Assembly: GCA_039707655.1 (NCBI GenBank)
Contig: CM077671.1
Span: 244,071,095-244,135,094, forward strand
From: Elymus sibiricus
Taxonomy: Eukaryota > Streptophyta > Magnoliopsida > Poales > Poaceae
Reading direction: 5' to 3'
Length of the DNA stretch: 64,000 nt
Part shown: positions 34,571 through 46,803 of the stretch, one piece after another
Layout: each line of letters begins with the position of its first letter
Position numbering within the stretch: the first letter of the stretch is position 1
Notes under the pieces: model-generated
Databases searched by the model: none
What the model saw: the letters and a program-made list of their open reading frames with translations, nothing else
Told to the model about the DNA's origin: nothing
Position numbers and translations under genes: made by a program

Positions 34571-37500
34571 GAAAGCGCGCTCGTCGAGTTTATCCGTGAG
34601 AATCGGGACATCTTTGCATGGAAACCTTCTGACATGCCGGGTGTACCGAGAAAACTCGCCGAGCACCGCCTTAATGTGGATCCTAAGTTCAAGCCTGTCA
34701 AACAGTATCTTCGTCGTTTCAATGAGGAGAGACGCAAGGCTATTGGGGAAGAGTTAGCCCGGCTTCTGGCAGCCGGGTTTATCATAGAGGTTTTACACCC
34801 GGAGTGGTTGGCTAACCCGGTGTTGGTTCTGAAGAAAAATGGAACTTGGCGTATGTGTATTGATTATACGGATCTTAACAAAGCTTGTCCAGCTGATCCA
34901 TTTGCTCTCCCTCGCATTGACCAAATTATTGATGCTACAGCGGGGTGTGAGAGGTTATGTTTCCTGGATGCATACTCTGGTTATCATCAGATCAAGATGG
35001 CAGTGGAGGACCAAGAGAAGACGGCCTTCATTACCCCTTTTGGCGCCTTCTGCTATGTTTCTATGCCTTTTGGGCTCAAGAGTGCCCAGGCGACTTACCA
35101 GCGTTGTGTGCAAAATTGCTTCCACGGGCAGATTGGTCGCAACGTGCATGCTTATGTGGATGTTATTGTGGTCAAGTCAGCTAAGAAAGCAGCTTTACTG
35201 GAGGATCTCAAGGAAACCTTTGACAATCTCAGGATTTATCAGATGAAGCTTAACCCAGATAAATGCGTTTTTGGTGTTCCTGCAGGAAAGCTCCTGGGTT
35301 TCATGGTTTCTGAGCGTGGAATTGAAGCTAACCCGGAGAAAATCAAGGCCATCACCTCTCTGGCCGAGCCTAAGTGTATCAATGATGTCCAGCGCTTGGC
35401 GGGTCGCGTGGCGGCTCTGAGTCGTTTCATAAGCCGCCTGGGGGAGAAAGCTATTCCTCTGTATCAGCTGTTGAAGAAAGCAGATGAGTTCAAGTGGACG
35501 AAAGCCGCCGCAGAAGCTTTTGAGGCTTTAAAGAAGCAGCTGGCAGAGCCGCCCATACTGGCAGCTCCTGTCACCAAGGAACCAATGCTCCTGTATATTG
35601 TAGCAAATAACAAAGCTGTTAGTGTTGCAATGGTGGTGGAAAGAAAGGAGGCAAACCGGGAGTATCCTGTCCAGAGGCCGGTCTACTATGTTAGTGAGGT
35701 CCTGACTTTGTCCAAGCAGCGTTACCCACACTGGCAGAAGCTGGTTTTTGGAGTATTCATGGCAAGCCGGAAGCTGAGGCATTATTTTCTAGAGCATCCT
35801 ATCACAGTGGTCTCTTCAGCTCCTTTGGGGGATATAATTCATAACAGAGAGGCTACAGGCAGGATTGCAAAGTGGGCCATTGAACTTGGACCCCATGATA
35901 TCAGATATGTACCTCGAACAGCTATAAAGTCTCAGGCTTTAGTGGACTTCATCAATGAATGGACAGAGCTTCAAGCCCCGGAGGAAAAGCCAGACAATAC
36001 ATATTGGACCATACATTTTGATGGGTCTAGGCAGCTGGAAGGCTCGGGGGCTGGAGTTATAATATCTTCCCCTCGAGGTGACAAGTTTTGCTATGTTTTA
36101 CGGCTTATGTTTCCTTGCACTAACAACGCTGCGGAGTATGAGGCCCTTCTCCATGGGCTTCGGATTGCAAAGGAGATGAATCTCAGCCGGGTTAGGTGCC
36201 TGGGCGACTCTGATCTGGTGGCACAGCAAGTTTCAGGGACTTGGGATTCTAAAGACCCGCTCATGGCGGCTTACAGACAAGCTGTTACTAATGTGGCTGG
36301 TTGCTTCAAAGGTTATCAGGTGGATCACATTGATCGGCGGCAGAACGAGGCGGCTGATGCCTTGTCACGACTTGGATCACAGCGAAAGCCGGTGCCTCCG
36401 AATGTTTTCCTGGATGTGCTCCATAACCCGTCAGTTAAGTTGCCAACGGAGGAGGACCTTGCTGTCCCAGACCCGGAGGCCCAGCTGGTGGCGGCTCTCC
36501 ATGGAATCCCGGATTGGACTGTCCCATACTTGGATTATCTGACTCGAGGCGTCCTGCCGGCTGATGAAATCGAAGCCCGTCTGATCGTGAGAAGGTCCAA
36601 ATCTATGACCATTGTCAATGGCGAGTTACACCACAGAAGTGCCACAGGCGTCTTTCAGCGCTGTGTATCACCTGATGAAGGCCGGAATATTCTCAATGAG
36701 ATACACTCTGGTGACTGTAGTCATCATGCCGGCTCTAAGTCATTGGTGGCGAAGGCTTTCCGCCACGGTTTCTTTTGGCTCACAGCTCATGCTGATGCGA
36801 AGAATATAGTTAGGAAGTGTGACGGCTGTCAGAGGTTTGCCCGCCAAGCTCATGTGCCGGCTCAGGAACTTCGGATGATCCCTGTCACATGGCCCTTTGC
36901 GGTCTGGGGGCTAGATATGGTGGGGCCTTTCAAAGCTTCTAGTGACAAAAAGACTCATCTCTTGGTGGCGGTTGACAAGTTTACCAAGTGGGTGGAGGCA
37001 GAGCCCATCAGTAATTTGGATGCAGAGACAGCTGTTAAGTTTGTCAAAAAGTTAATCTTCCGTTTCGGATACCCGCACAGCATCATTACTGACAACGGCA
37101 CGAACCTTTCAAAAGGCGCCATGAAGCAGTTTTGTGATCAGGAGCATATCAGACTTGATGTGGCGGCTGTTGCGCACCCGCAATCTAATGGGCAAGCTGA
37201 ACGCGCCAATCAGGAGATCCTTCGTGGTATACAACCCCGGCTTATGGTTCCTCTTCAGCGCACACCCGGCTGTTGGGTAGAAGAACTTCCCTCCGTCTTA
37301 TGGAGCATACGAACAACTCCCAACAGATCGACGGGTTTCACGCCTTTCTTCATGGTTTATGGAGCAGAGGCCATCTTACCGAGCGACATCCGCCACGACT
37401 CGCCCCGGGTCTCAGCATACGTTGAAGAGGACAATGAGTTGGCTCGTCAAGACTCTCTGGATGCCTTGGAAGAGGAGCGGGACTTGGCAGCCGCCCGATC

Positions 37501-37774
37501 TGCTATCTACCAGCAGGACCTGCGTCGCTATCATAGCCGTAGGATCAGAAGCCGGACTTTCCAGGAAGGGGACTTGGTGCTTCGTTTAATTCAAGACCAG
37601 TCAGGCATGCATAAGCTTTCGCCTCCCTGGGAAGGGCCCTTCGTTGTCAGCAAAAATCTTTATAACGGGTCTTATTATCTGATTGATCTCCGGCCTGGAA
37701 AGGAGTCTCGAACATCTGAAGAAGAGACCAGCAGGCCCTGGAACATAGCTCATCTAAGACCCTACTACACCTAG
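34571..37774 (+). pseudogene. pol: Gypsy pol: RT, RNase H, integrase
   Basis: It is in the same frame as gag-protease and is separated from it by one TAG; the first internal Met is at 34634. RT blocks: WLANPVLVLKKNGTWRMCID, LPRIDQIID, FLDAYSGYHQIKM, ITPFGAFCYVSMPFGLK. The active site at 35153-35164 reads YVDV, not YVDD, so the second catalytic Asp is lost. RNase H keeps its acids (HFDGSRQ, NNAAEYEALLHGL, GDSDLVAQQV, AADALSRL). Integrase keeps the HHCC finger (CDGCQRFA) and the D, D, E residues (GLDMVGPF, ITDNGTN, NGQAERANQEI). It ends NIAHLRPYYT without a chromodomain. The integrase would insert DNA in the nucleus, but the RT change should stop replication by this copy. Confidence 0.9.
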
Positions 37775-37924
37775 AGTTCCGGCTCTGGGGATCATGTACA
37801 TACCTCTCATGTATATATTATCAATAATGAATAAAAGCTGGAGGCCCTGAAACTCGGGGTATCTGTCGTTTTCCATCCATCATATGGAGGACCCTGCACT
37901 TAGTCGAATAAAAAAGACCCATAT

Positions 37925-38420
37925 GGGCTGTGCTTACTGGTAATCCAGAAGCCTTCACCATCTTGGGACCTTCCACCCTATGGGCCGAACTTACTGGTAG
38001 TCCAGAAGTCGCCACCATATTGGGTTAAAGTCCTAATAAACGGGTCGTGTTACTGGTAATCCAGAACCTTCATCCGTGTACAGGCACCCAATAAGCGGGT
38101 CGTGTTACTGGTAGTCCAGAACCTTCATCCGTGTACGAGCTTAAAAGACTCAGATGGGATGATGCTTACTGGTAATCCAGAAGCCTTCACCATCCTGGGA
38201 CCTTCAACCCTTATGAGGCTGAACTTACTGGTAATCCAGAAGTCGCCATATTGGGTTAAAGTCCTAATAAGCGGGTCGTGTTACTGGTAATCCAGAACCT
38301 TCATCCGTGTACAGGCACCTAATAAACGGGTCGCGTTACTGGTAATCCAGAACCTTCATCCGCGTACGGGGGAAAAAACTTAGATGTGACGATGCTACTG
38401 GTAATCCAGAAGCCTTCACC
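37925..38420 (+). repeat. 57-bp minisatellite downstream of pol
   Basis: The core TTACTGGTAATCCAGAA (some copies GGTAGTCC) occurs nine times at spacings of about 53-63 bp, with alternating GCCTTCACCATC and CCTTCATCCGTGTAC flanks. Higher-order pairs are visible. It is non-coding. Confidence 0.9.
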
Positions 38421-39043
38421 ATCTTAAAATCAATAACCTTATGGGCCGAACTTCATGGAAGTCGCCACCATACGGGAAGAAAAGAACTGGTTTGGTTGGG
38501 GTTATTGGTAATCCAAGAGCCGCCATCATACTGGGGGCTTTCGCATCCTTTCTTACGTCTTTACAAGTTTGACAAAACTTTCTTGAGATTTATTGCCTTT
38601 GCGAGTCTTAGGATTTTTATGAACTATTCTAAAAGTTCGTATTTGGCCAAGAGCCGCCAGTTTATTGCGCTGTTTACAACATGTTTATGCAAGTTTGCTG
38701 GTTATAAGCCGCCATGACTAATTAGTTTTTGGTTAAATACTTGTTTCAAATGATGCATACCTCTTATCAAAGTATTATGATTATCTTGATATTTGGCTAA
38801 GAGCCGCCAGCGTCCACGAAGGATTCAATTTCTTTCAGAAGCAGCCAGAGTAATTTTTTATAAGGAAGCTTCATGCCAAGGTATTAGGCTTGCTTCCCAA
38901 GGAAGCCAGTGTGCATTTAAAAGCAAGAGGCCAAGATCTTTCTAAAGTCTATTACAAAAGGCCACTAGAGGGAATTTCAGAATCATGGTTCAGATCATAT
39001 ATTACAAGAGGTTCGGCAGCTGGCGACTTTCAAGGTTCCAGCT
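38421..39043. other. Gypsy spacer between the minisatellite and antisense gene
   Basis: Non-coding part of the element. GAGCCGCCA words recur (about 38517, 38651, 38803) at wide spacing. It probably holds the antisense gene's 3' end. Confidence 0.5.
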
Positions 39044-42000
39044 TTACTCCTGGGTCTTGTCGCCTCCGGCTCGGTCCGCGTCTGCTGAAGGATTTATCTG
39101 GTCATGATCAGCATGCCAGTCAACGTCGGCAAAAGCCTCGAAGATCTCTTCAGCGTCTATAAGGTTTGAAGAGTCAATAGCAGGAGTGAATTCGTCCTTA
39201 CGGCCTTTAGGAGATAATGTGAGAGGCGGCAGAGGGTCGAGTTTTTCCTTCTTTCCATCTTCGCCATAAGACGGTTGAACTCTTGCAAGCTTCATTTCTT
39301 TCACCAACAGACTTGCGGGGATGAAAGTTTCTTTCCTCAGAGCGTTGTAAGTCGCCTGATCGATCTTTTTCCCTTTGTAAGTTTCGGGAAAGCCGCCAAC
39401 AAGAGTCTGCAGCTCCAAGTCCTCACAATGAGCTTTTGCGCGGGCCATGGTGTGCATCGTGGCGATACGGGCGCTGGATTCCTTCACAAACTTTAGTTGA
39501 GCAGGAAGAGTTGACAAGGCCTCCAGAACTCCCTTTATGGTGGAAGGTTTTTCCTTCCCATAAAAAGCAGCATGGATTGCGCGACGGCTTCCAGTATAAA
39601 GTTGCTCGAGGAAAGTATAAGCCGCTTTGAGCTGTGTGGCTGGATCCTTCTCCAGCTTATTGCTTCTGGGACCTGCAAAGAAAACGTCAGAATTTAAAAA
39701 TTATTTAGGAGACTTGTGTAAAAAGCTTCAGGAAATCTGGCGGCTTACCGAAGATTGCATGGCTCATTTGACGGATGTGAAGTTTAAGGCCGCCGAGCTC
39801 TGCAGAGATAGGCAGAAGGTGTTTTTCAGCTTCTTCGGCGCGTTGAACAAGAAGCTGTTTCTCTTTCGCATGTTCAGAGGTCAGGGTGACCAACTTGGCG
39901 GCTGCCTCAGACGCAGCCTTTTCTAAGGATGTAACCCGCTCTTCTGCGGCGGCTCTCATTTCCTGTTCAGATTTCAGTTTCCTCTGAGAGTTGGCCAGCT
40001 GGGTCTCTAATGAAGACAATTGAGCCTGAAAGAAAAAGGAAGGATCAAATTACTTATGCAGATAAAGTTCCATACCGATTACAAGTAATCCACATGGCAC
40101 TTGGGGGCTAATGCAAACCCGAAGTTTTTACAAAGAAATTTTTTCTGAAACCCATGAGGTTCTTTTAACTACATGTGGTTCTTTGATCTAAGACCCGGCT
40201 GTTTCAAGAAGACAGCCGGCTCTTGGGGACTACATGTGGTTCTTTGCTCTATTTAAAACACATGTGGTTCTTTGTTCTAAGACCCGGCTGTTTCAAGAAG
40301 ACAGCCGGTTCTTGGGGACTACATGTGGTTCTTTGCTGTATTTAAAACGCATGTGGTTCTTTGCTTTAAGACCCGGCTGTTTCAAGAAGACAGCCGGTTC
40401 TTGGGGACTACATGTGTACATTTACGCATTTTTAAAATATAAATTGGTAAACCTCCATAAAACTATGAAATCAGTAATATGCAGGTTTGGGCGACTAATA
40501 AGGATTATGAATAAAAATGATGTTTATCTCACCTTTGGTTTATTAACCAAGGTTTTGGCGATCTCCTGACTCTCAAATAATCGAGTCTAAAGAGCTTCAT
40601 GAAGGCCATCTAAATCAGCATTCTCTAAGGAGGAGAGGTTTAACTTGTCTTTCCCTTGAGAAGACATGGCTTCAAGGGAAGATTTGCCCAAAGCCGCCGG
40701 CGAGTCTGCGGCGGTGGCAATAGCAGCAGCAACAGTACCCTCCTCAATATTGTGCGAGGGCGGAATAACAGCGGCTTCTGAAAGTCGCACTTCCTGAATC
40801 GGTGAAGATATCGTTGCATCCGGCTGTTGGTCGATGTTATCAGCCGGTGCTTCCATCTCTGGCTCTAAAGATACCTGAATTTCTGGAGGGTCATTGGTTA
40901 TTTCTTCAGAGTCCTTGGCTGGGTCTCCGGAGCCCGCCGGAGGTGAAGAGGAAGTTGAGGGCTTCAGTCTCTTGGAGGTAACTCTGCATATTTATTGAGA
41001 TTTGAAATAAACTGATAGCTTTGAGATCATACAAGGGTGTGATAATAAGAGCGATCATAATCTTACCCTGGTTTGATAACGAAATCCTCTGGCGACTCTG
41101 AGGCGTCATCAGAGGAAGATGAAACCTGATAGTCCGAATCAGAGGGATTAAGCGGATGTTTAAACAAACCAGCTTTAGGGAGCAGAGGTGTTGGATGGAG
41201 AAGCACCTCACGCGGGCGCTTATGAGAGTCGCTTTTATTAACGACAGAACCGCTGGCGCCAGTGTTAGAGCCGCCACAATCAGATTGGAGAAAGGCGGCA
41301 TGCTGAATTGTTTTTAACGAATAGTTGGGATCCAGGCGAGCAAAAGGATGTGAGAAAGGATATTTCCTCACAGTAATTCTGGGTTTCCTAGAAAAATGAT
41401 TGTTGAACGGAGTGGAAGTTACCTCAGTTTCTCCCTGTTCGTCTTCTTCTTCTTCACCCTGGAAGGTGTCAAGGTAAAATTATTAAGCATAAGCCGCTAA
41501 TGAAAAGGAAAAAAGGTGGGTGTAAATTATGAACTTGCCGATGTTTCATCTTTGGAGGATTCTAAGACAGCAGGATCCGCGTCCAAAGGGTTGATGGTCT
41601 CCTTCTTTTTCTTTCCTCCTCGAGAGCCGGCCTATTTGCCCGGCTTCTGGCCTTTGGGTTCTTTTTCTTTCACCTGTGGCCGAGCTTCCCAAAAGGGATC
41701 ATCATCCTGAAAGTCACAAGGGGTAAGCCTCAAGAATGTAAACAATAAAACAGAAGCCTAAAGGAGATTTGCTTACAGCCGGTGGTGGATTGGCTTCAGT
41801 GAAGGGCTTCAGAGAAAACTCGCCAGTATAGTCGCCGGGTAAGTTGACGATTATCCTCATCTGTTTCACCACGTCTGACACAGGAGCAGGCGTATTATTA
41901 TACCTCTGAGGATCTTCTAAACCGGAGTATTCATACATCAGCCGGTCTCGAAGGCTCAATGGCTGGATCCTCCAGGAAAGCCAGCAAAGGATCAAGTCAG

Positions 42001-42655
42001 CTCCTGTAAGACCATTGGCCATCAAAGCGGCTATCTTGTCCATCAGAGGCTGAAGCTGGATCCGTTCTGTTTCTGTGGGCCTGGGAGGATATTCTTTTTT
42101 ATGATCCAGGCGGTCAGGTCTAAAACCCGGCAATGGGTGTTGCCCTTCAGGCACCTTGGTCTTCACGTAAAACCAAGTCTCCGGCATGCCCTTTGGGTGG
42201 CTCAAGAGCTCAGCACTAGGAAAATAAGTAAACCGCCGTCTCTGAAAGGATATGCCGCCAAGCTCTTGATGGCGGCCTCCGGCGACTTCAGTTTGCTTGT
42301 TCACATAGAATAAATTTCGGAATAACAAGATCGTTGGCTCTATCCGGAGATAAGCTTCACAAACTACTACGAAAGAGCTTATATTAACAATAGAGTTGGA
42401 GCCAAGGTCTTGAGGATGCAGACCATAGAAGTGTAAAAGGTCTCGGAAAAATTTAGAGCCAGGTGGATCAAACCCTCTCTCAATGTGATCGGTAAAAATA
42501 ATGACTTCCCCCTCCTTCGGCTTGGGAGGACAGTCCTTCTTGGAGACCCGGCAGTTTTCTGTTTTGGATAGGAGACCGTTGTCTATGAGTCTTGTGACAT
42601 GTTTGGTGGTAACCGCGGAGCGGACCCAGTTGCATTCTATTGCTTTCTTTGTCAT
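39044..42655 (-). pseudogene. Antisense additional gene of the Gypsy element, spliced
   Basis: Coding exons on the minus strand, with GT-AG borders I could place: 42655-41777, 41706 to ~41520, ~41459-41424, ~41395-41069, 40983-40533, 40026-39749 and 39672-39044. The first exon resembles the Pfam family called putative gypsy type transposon (Transposase_28), with GLHPQDLGSNSIVNISSFV and PTILLFRNLFYV. Later exons are acidic, then coiled-coil (LKSEQEMRAAAEERVTSLEK). The function is unknown. TAG codons at 41634-41632 and 40589-40587 break it. The upstream start may lie in a further exon near 42985. The exon chain is inferred by eye. Confidence 0.65.
40160..40415. repeat. Three ~88-bp repeats in an intron of the antisense gene
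   Basis: The unit contains ACATGTGGTTCTTTGCT and CCGGCTGTTTCAAGAAGACAGCCGG-type foldbacks (8-bp arms), at about 40192, 40282 and 40370. Confidence 0.88.
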
Positions 42656-43260
42656 CCTAGTAAATGGGGAGAAGGATTAAGTCAGCGGCTTTCATAAGTC
42701 GGAAAAGAAAAAATTATTAAAGCAAGGATGGCGACTTTCCTTAAGCCGCCACGAGTGAAGGATGTTCAGCACAAGTGAAAATTTCGCTAAGTGTGTAACA
42801 ACAGATTTCTGCCAACGCGGTAAATTTTTTGGATCAAACAGCTCTATAAAATAAGGAAAAAAGCAGTTCTTGCTACTGTTTGTTAAGCCGCGGCAGGTTT
42901 TTACAGATGGGGTTTCTCAGATCTATCTTGATACAAGATTTAATTCCTGATCATTGGAGGGATAGCAACGGCGCCATTTCCATGATGTAAGAGTACCAAG
43001 GTGCGGCCGGCGACAGTAGCCGCGGAGAGGCCGAGGCGGAGCTCGAGCCCGACAATGGCGGAACCCTAAGAAGGGTGAGAAGAACTAGGAATACCTGGAT
43101 CGGATGTCCGCGCGGCGCGGTTGCAGACAGGTGACGGCGGTGCGTCGGGACTGTTTCTCCTTCCGATGGCCGGCGAGCTCGAAGGTGTGTCGCGAGGAGG
43201 CGTAAGCTCGGGCGGCAGGAGGAAGAAGATGGAGAAAATGAGGAAAAGGACCTGAAAAGG

Positions 43261-43269
43261 GTATTTATA
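43261..43269 (-). promoter_or_regulatory. Candidate TATA box for the antisense gene
   Basis: On the minus strand this reads TATAAATAC, upstream of the first possible exon (ATG near 42985). It suggests the antisense gene has its own promoter next to the right LTR. Confidence 0.45.
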
Positions 43270-43547
43270 AGGGGGCGAGACACCGAAGGGTCGGGGCGAG
43301 ATTTAAGGATCTACAGTAATCCGACGCCCCGATTTTCGCGCCTAATGAATTCATTTGAGATATTGGTGATGTCATGGAAAGATTCGTTCTGGAGATTCGG
43401 TGACGTCACAAGAAGAGCAGGACTGAAGGAAAGGCAGTTGAAATATTCAGAAGAGGCGGGTTCTGCTGAAGACTCGCCAAAATATCAAGGTTAAGTTTGA
43501 AAAGGACGAGGTTGTCTGGAACCAGTTCAAGCCAACCTGAGGGCTAA

Positions 43548-44065
43548 TGTCAGGGAAATATCTTTGGGTGAAACCCGCCCGTTCAGGGCCGGGTCTCGAG
43601 GAGTAAAACCATGAAGGGCCAGGTGGGCCGTAGAATCTTCTATGGAGGCCCAGAAGGAGAGCCGCCCATTGAGGGGCCGGCCCAAGACCCGCCGAGAGAG
43701 GCGGTAAGTGCAAACCGCCTAAGGGTATAACTTAGGAAACAAGTAAGGGGAGTTGGGCTCGGATTGTTATCCCGGCCCGGACTCTTATGTGAGCCCCGGG
43801 GCCCCGCCTGTATATAAAGGGGAGCCCCCGGGGATAGAAGGGGTGGAAAATCTTTCGAGAGCTAGGGCTAGACAAGTCTCAAAATCCTTGTAATCAAGAT
43901 CTTCAAATACATCTAGCAGGAGTAGGCTTTTACCTCCTCGAGAGGGGCCGAACCTGGGTAAATTTTGCCTTCCGTATTCCACGTTTGACCCCTTCGATCT
44001 GCTACTTACGCGATGGCTTCGAGATTAAGTCCTATGAGGACATCTGCCGTGAAAATACCACGACA
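43548..44065 (+). repeat. Gypsy 3' LTR (518 bp)
   Basis: Same length as the left LTR; four differences by eye (G/A, A/G, T/C, T/C). It is followed by GATAG. Confidence 0.95.
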
Positions 44066-44070
44066 GATAG

Positions 44071-46803
44071 CTTTTCACTTCACCATTTCTTCGCTTGATG
44101 TCGTCGCTGGTCGATTACATCTTCATGAGACTTCTTGACAAATGTGTCGTGATCCTCATCAGCATTCTGAACTCTTCCAGGATATCAATTAAATTCATGA
44201 TGAGAGTAGCATCCTTGTCCTTGGTAATTGGTATTGTCGTTGGCGACATCCTTGCCTACCTTCCACGCGCCGACTTAGTCTTCTTTTGGTTGAACCTTAA
44301 GTTCCTTGTTAGCTATCTTGTGTTATGTTCTATCTTGGAGTATTACCACCTTTTGTCGAGAATGTCGTGAGGATTGCACACGTCTTAAGAATTCTCGATG
44401 TAGTGATACTTCTTGCCATCACCTTTCATTTCTTGGTTCCCGTGTTGCTTTTAACCGGAATACCGACAAAAAGACTGTGATGTGTAAATTCAACACTTAT
44501 GGCATAGCAACTCTTTTACCTTGGAGATAATGAATAATAAGCCCATTCTTAGTGTGTTGGCTGTTGAATCAACATTCTATCATTGGTCGTGCTACTTAGT
44601 CCGTAATTTAGGGAGCACCTTTCGATTAATGTTTAATTATGGATGTTTCCCTCGGGCATACCTCAATATATCATCTGGATTTGTTCACTCAATCGTGGAG
44701 ATCCATCTTTGTGGGAATCTCGACGAATTGTTGCTGAGCCCAATCAGCCACATCCTCTTCTCCCTCTAGGTTCATGATGAACATTGAAGCTAGTTTTGGA
44801 AACCTTGAAAGCATTATCTTTGTGCCTAGCTCATGAAGGATATGTTTGTTGAAAGAAGTGTTTTTCTCTAAGTTCACTTGCATCTTGCCGTTGTGATTAT
44901 GAGAAAGTTTTTTGCTTCGCTTCCTCTGAAATCGTTCCAATTCATTCATGCATGTGTGAAGCGTTCTATGGTTTGCTAGATTTGCTACCTTCACTCCGTA
45001 TGTATTTCTTAGCACGCCAAGCCACTGATTGATTTGATCTGGAAAAAGAAGTTCCTCGTAAGAGCTAATCCAGGCTTACACATGGAACTTTGATATCCTC
45101 TATAATGGTCCCCAACCAGAACTTGATTACATTCCATTCTAGAAAACTTCCACGTGGGCACGAGTGTCTTGACCTTGTGTTCATATGTCTTGCAGTCTGG
45201 CTAATGATTCAAGGCTTGCTTCTGTTGATCATTCCCCGAGAATCTTGCCGCATCGTCTCGTAGACGTGTGTTTCATCCTTTTTCCTTCTCAGGGCTGCTG
45301 AGCCTGAGATATCCTGACACCAACCAGATTTGAATCTCGGACAGATATGATGGTTGGAACATTATCAAGAATTATAACTTTGGTCTTTATTACTCAGTAA
45401 GGTGATGTTGTAGCTAGCACACCTGGCCGGATGACCTATTGTTATAATGCTTTGTTCAGCTAGGGTTGCCATTCTCCCACGGGGGAATTGTAAGACTTAT
45501 TTTATAAGTTGTTCCTACTGGATCCTTTGTGTATCCAAACTCCATCCTTTACTCGAAACACCATATCATTGCTATCCCGAAGCATGAATGTGGTATATCG
45601 ATCATCAAAAGGAATAATGTAAGCTCAATGCTAATTGTTTCTTGATCAATTATTCAAACCCCCATTGTATGGGCATGTCATGGATTTTCCTCGCCCCTTT
45701 TACCTAAATGGTTATCTACTTGCTAATTCTGTCATGTATATCATGCTCTGATTTTTCCTTGGGAAAGATATACTCCTAAAAAAAACTTGAGTATAACCAC
45801 ATTTTCCTTTCCATTGGTCTGTTTAATGTGATAAACACATTTTCCTTTCCATTGGTCTGTTTAATGTGATAAACACATTTTCCCTTCCATTGGCATTTTT
45901 AATGTGATGAACACATTTTCCTTTCCATTGGTCTGTTTAACCTTGCTTGAGATTATATGATCTAAGCAGTAATAATTCTCTGTTTAGGTAAACACCTCGG
46001 TGATCAATTCTGTCAGTAAGGCCATGTTACTATTGTTGATAACATTCCGGTAACCGCCGGTGGACGAGAACCTTGCCTATTGGTCTGCCTCGTTTCAACG
46101 AGCAGGAAAATGGTTCTATTCGTCCCCCGCCCTTGGTACCGACGTTGTTGCCAGCATAACTGACACGCTATCCTCTGACTTGTCATGCTATCATGACCGT
46201 GTAAGATGTCACCACCCTTCCTGCTCTTAACCACATGGTCGGCCAATAACCCTCGGTTCCACAGGATCGAAATCCGACTCTCCTGTACATCTTTGATTCC
46301 AAAGTATCCCTTGCACTTGGCTTCGTTCGTAATTCCCGAGCCACCGTCCAAGGGATGATCTATCCTAATATCAGACGCAAAATTTATTTTCGTTGCTCTG
46401 AATCCCTTTTCACCTTCTGGTCAGGCATCGAATGATTGCCTACCCGTTTGAAACTTTTACACCGTCGCATTTTGCTCTTAGTGATTCCTCGAGTATTAAC
46501 TTGAGAAATAAATCTTGTGTTCCTCCCTGAGTTCGCCGTCAGATGCCCAACCTTGTAGGGATACGTACTTCCAGAGTTTTCCCTCTAATCGCATTCGTAG
46601 GACGATGAAGATCCCGAAGGAAGGATGACGACTCCATCAGATTGACCTGAATCAGAGTAATGGATACCTCTACAAGAAGGACCGACCTCTTTGGTGAGAG
46701 CAGCCAAGAACGAGAAGACTCGTTAGATTTTCGTGACCAAGCTTTCCCCCTTACGTCTACCCCTTAATTCTCGGGACGAGAATTCTTGTTAGTAGGGGAG
46801 AAT
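44071..46803 (+). mobile_element. LARD internal domain, copy 2, 3' part
   Basis: It continues the copy-2 internal domain after the Gypsy element. From 44756 it matches copy 1. It ends in the polypurine tract AGTAGGGGAGAA (46791-46802). Confidence 0.88.

Larger units (their letters stand above)
30554..44065 (+). mobile_element. Gypsy retrotransposon, Tat type, 13.5 kb
   Basis: Two 518-bp LTRs (30554-31071 and 43548-44065) differ at four sites by eye, all transitions. Next come a primer site, a gag-protease frame, pol with RT, RNase H and integrase in Gypsy order, a 57-bp minisatellite, an antisense spliced gene and the right LTR. Additional antisense genes between pol and the 3' LTR are a known trait of the Tat lineage of plant Gypsy elements. 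No chromodomain follows integrase. The copy is inactive (see the gag-pol entries). Confidence 0.92.

Noticed and set aside
31199..37589. Secondary open frames on both strands over gag-pol
   Set aside because: They are shadows; the main frame carries the gag, protease, RT, RNase H and integrase motifs.
43447..43713. Minus-strand frame in the Gypsy LTR (and its partner at 30420-30719) as a gene
   Set aside because: It lies in the LTR and appears in both LTR copies; no recognised motif.
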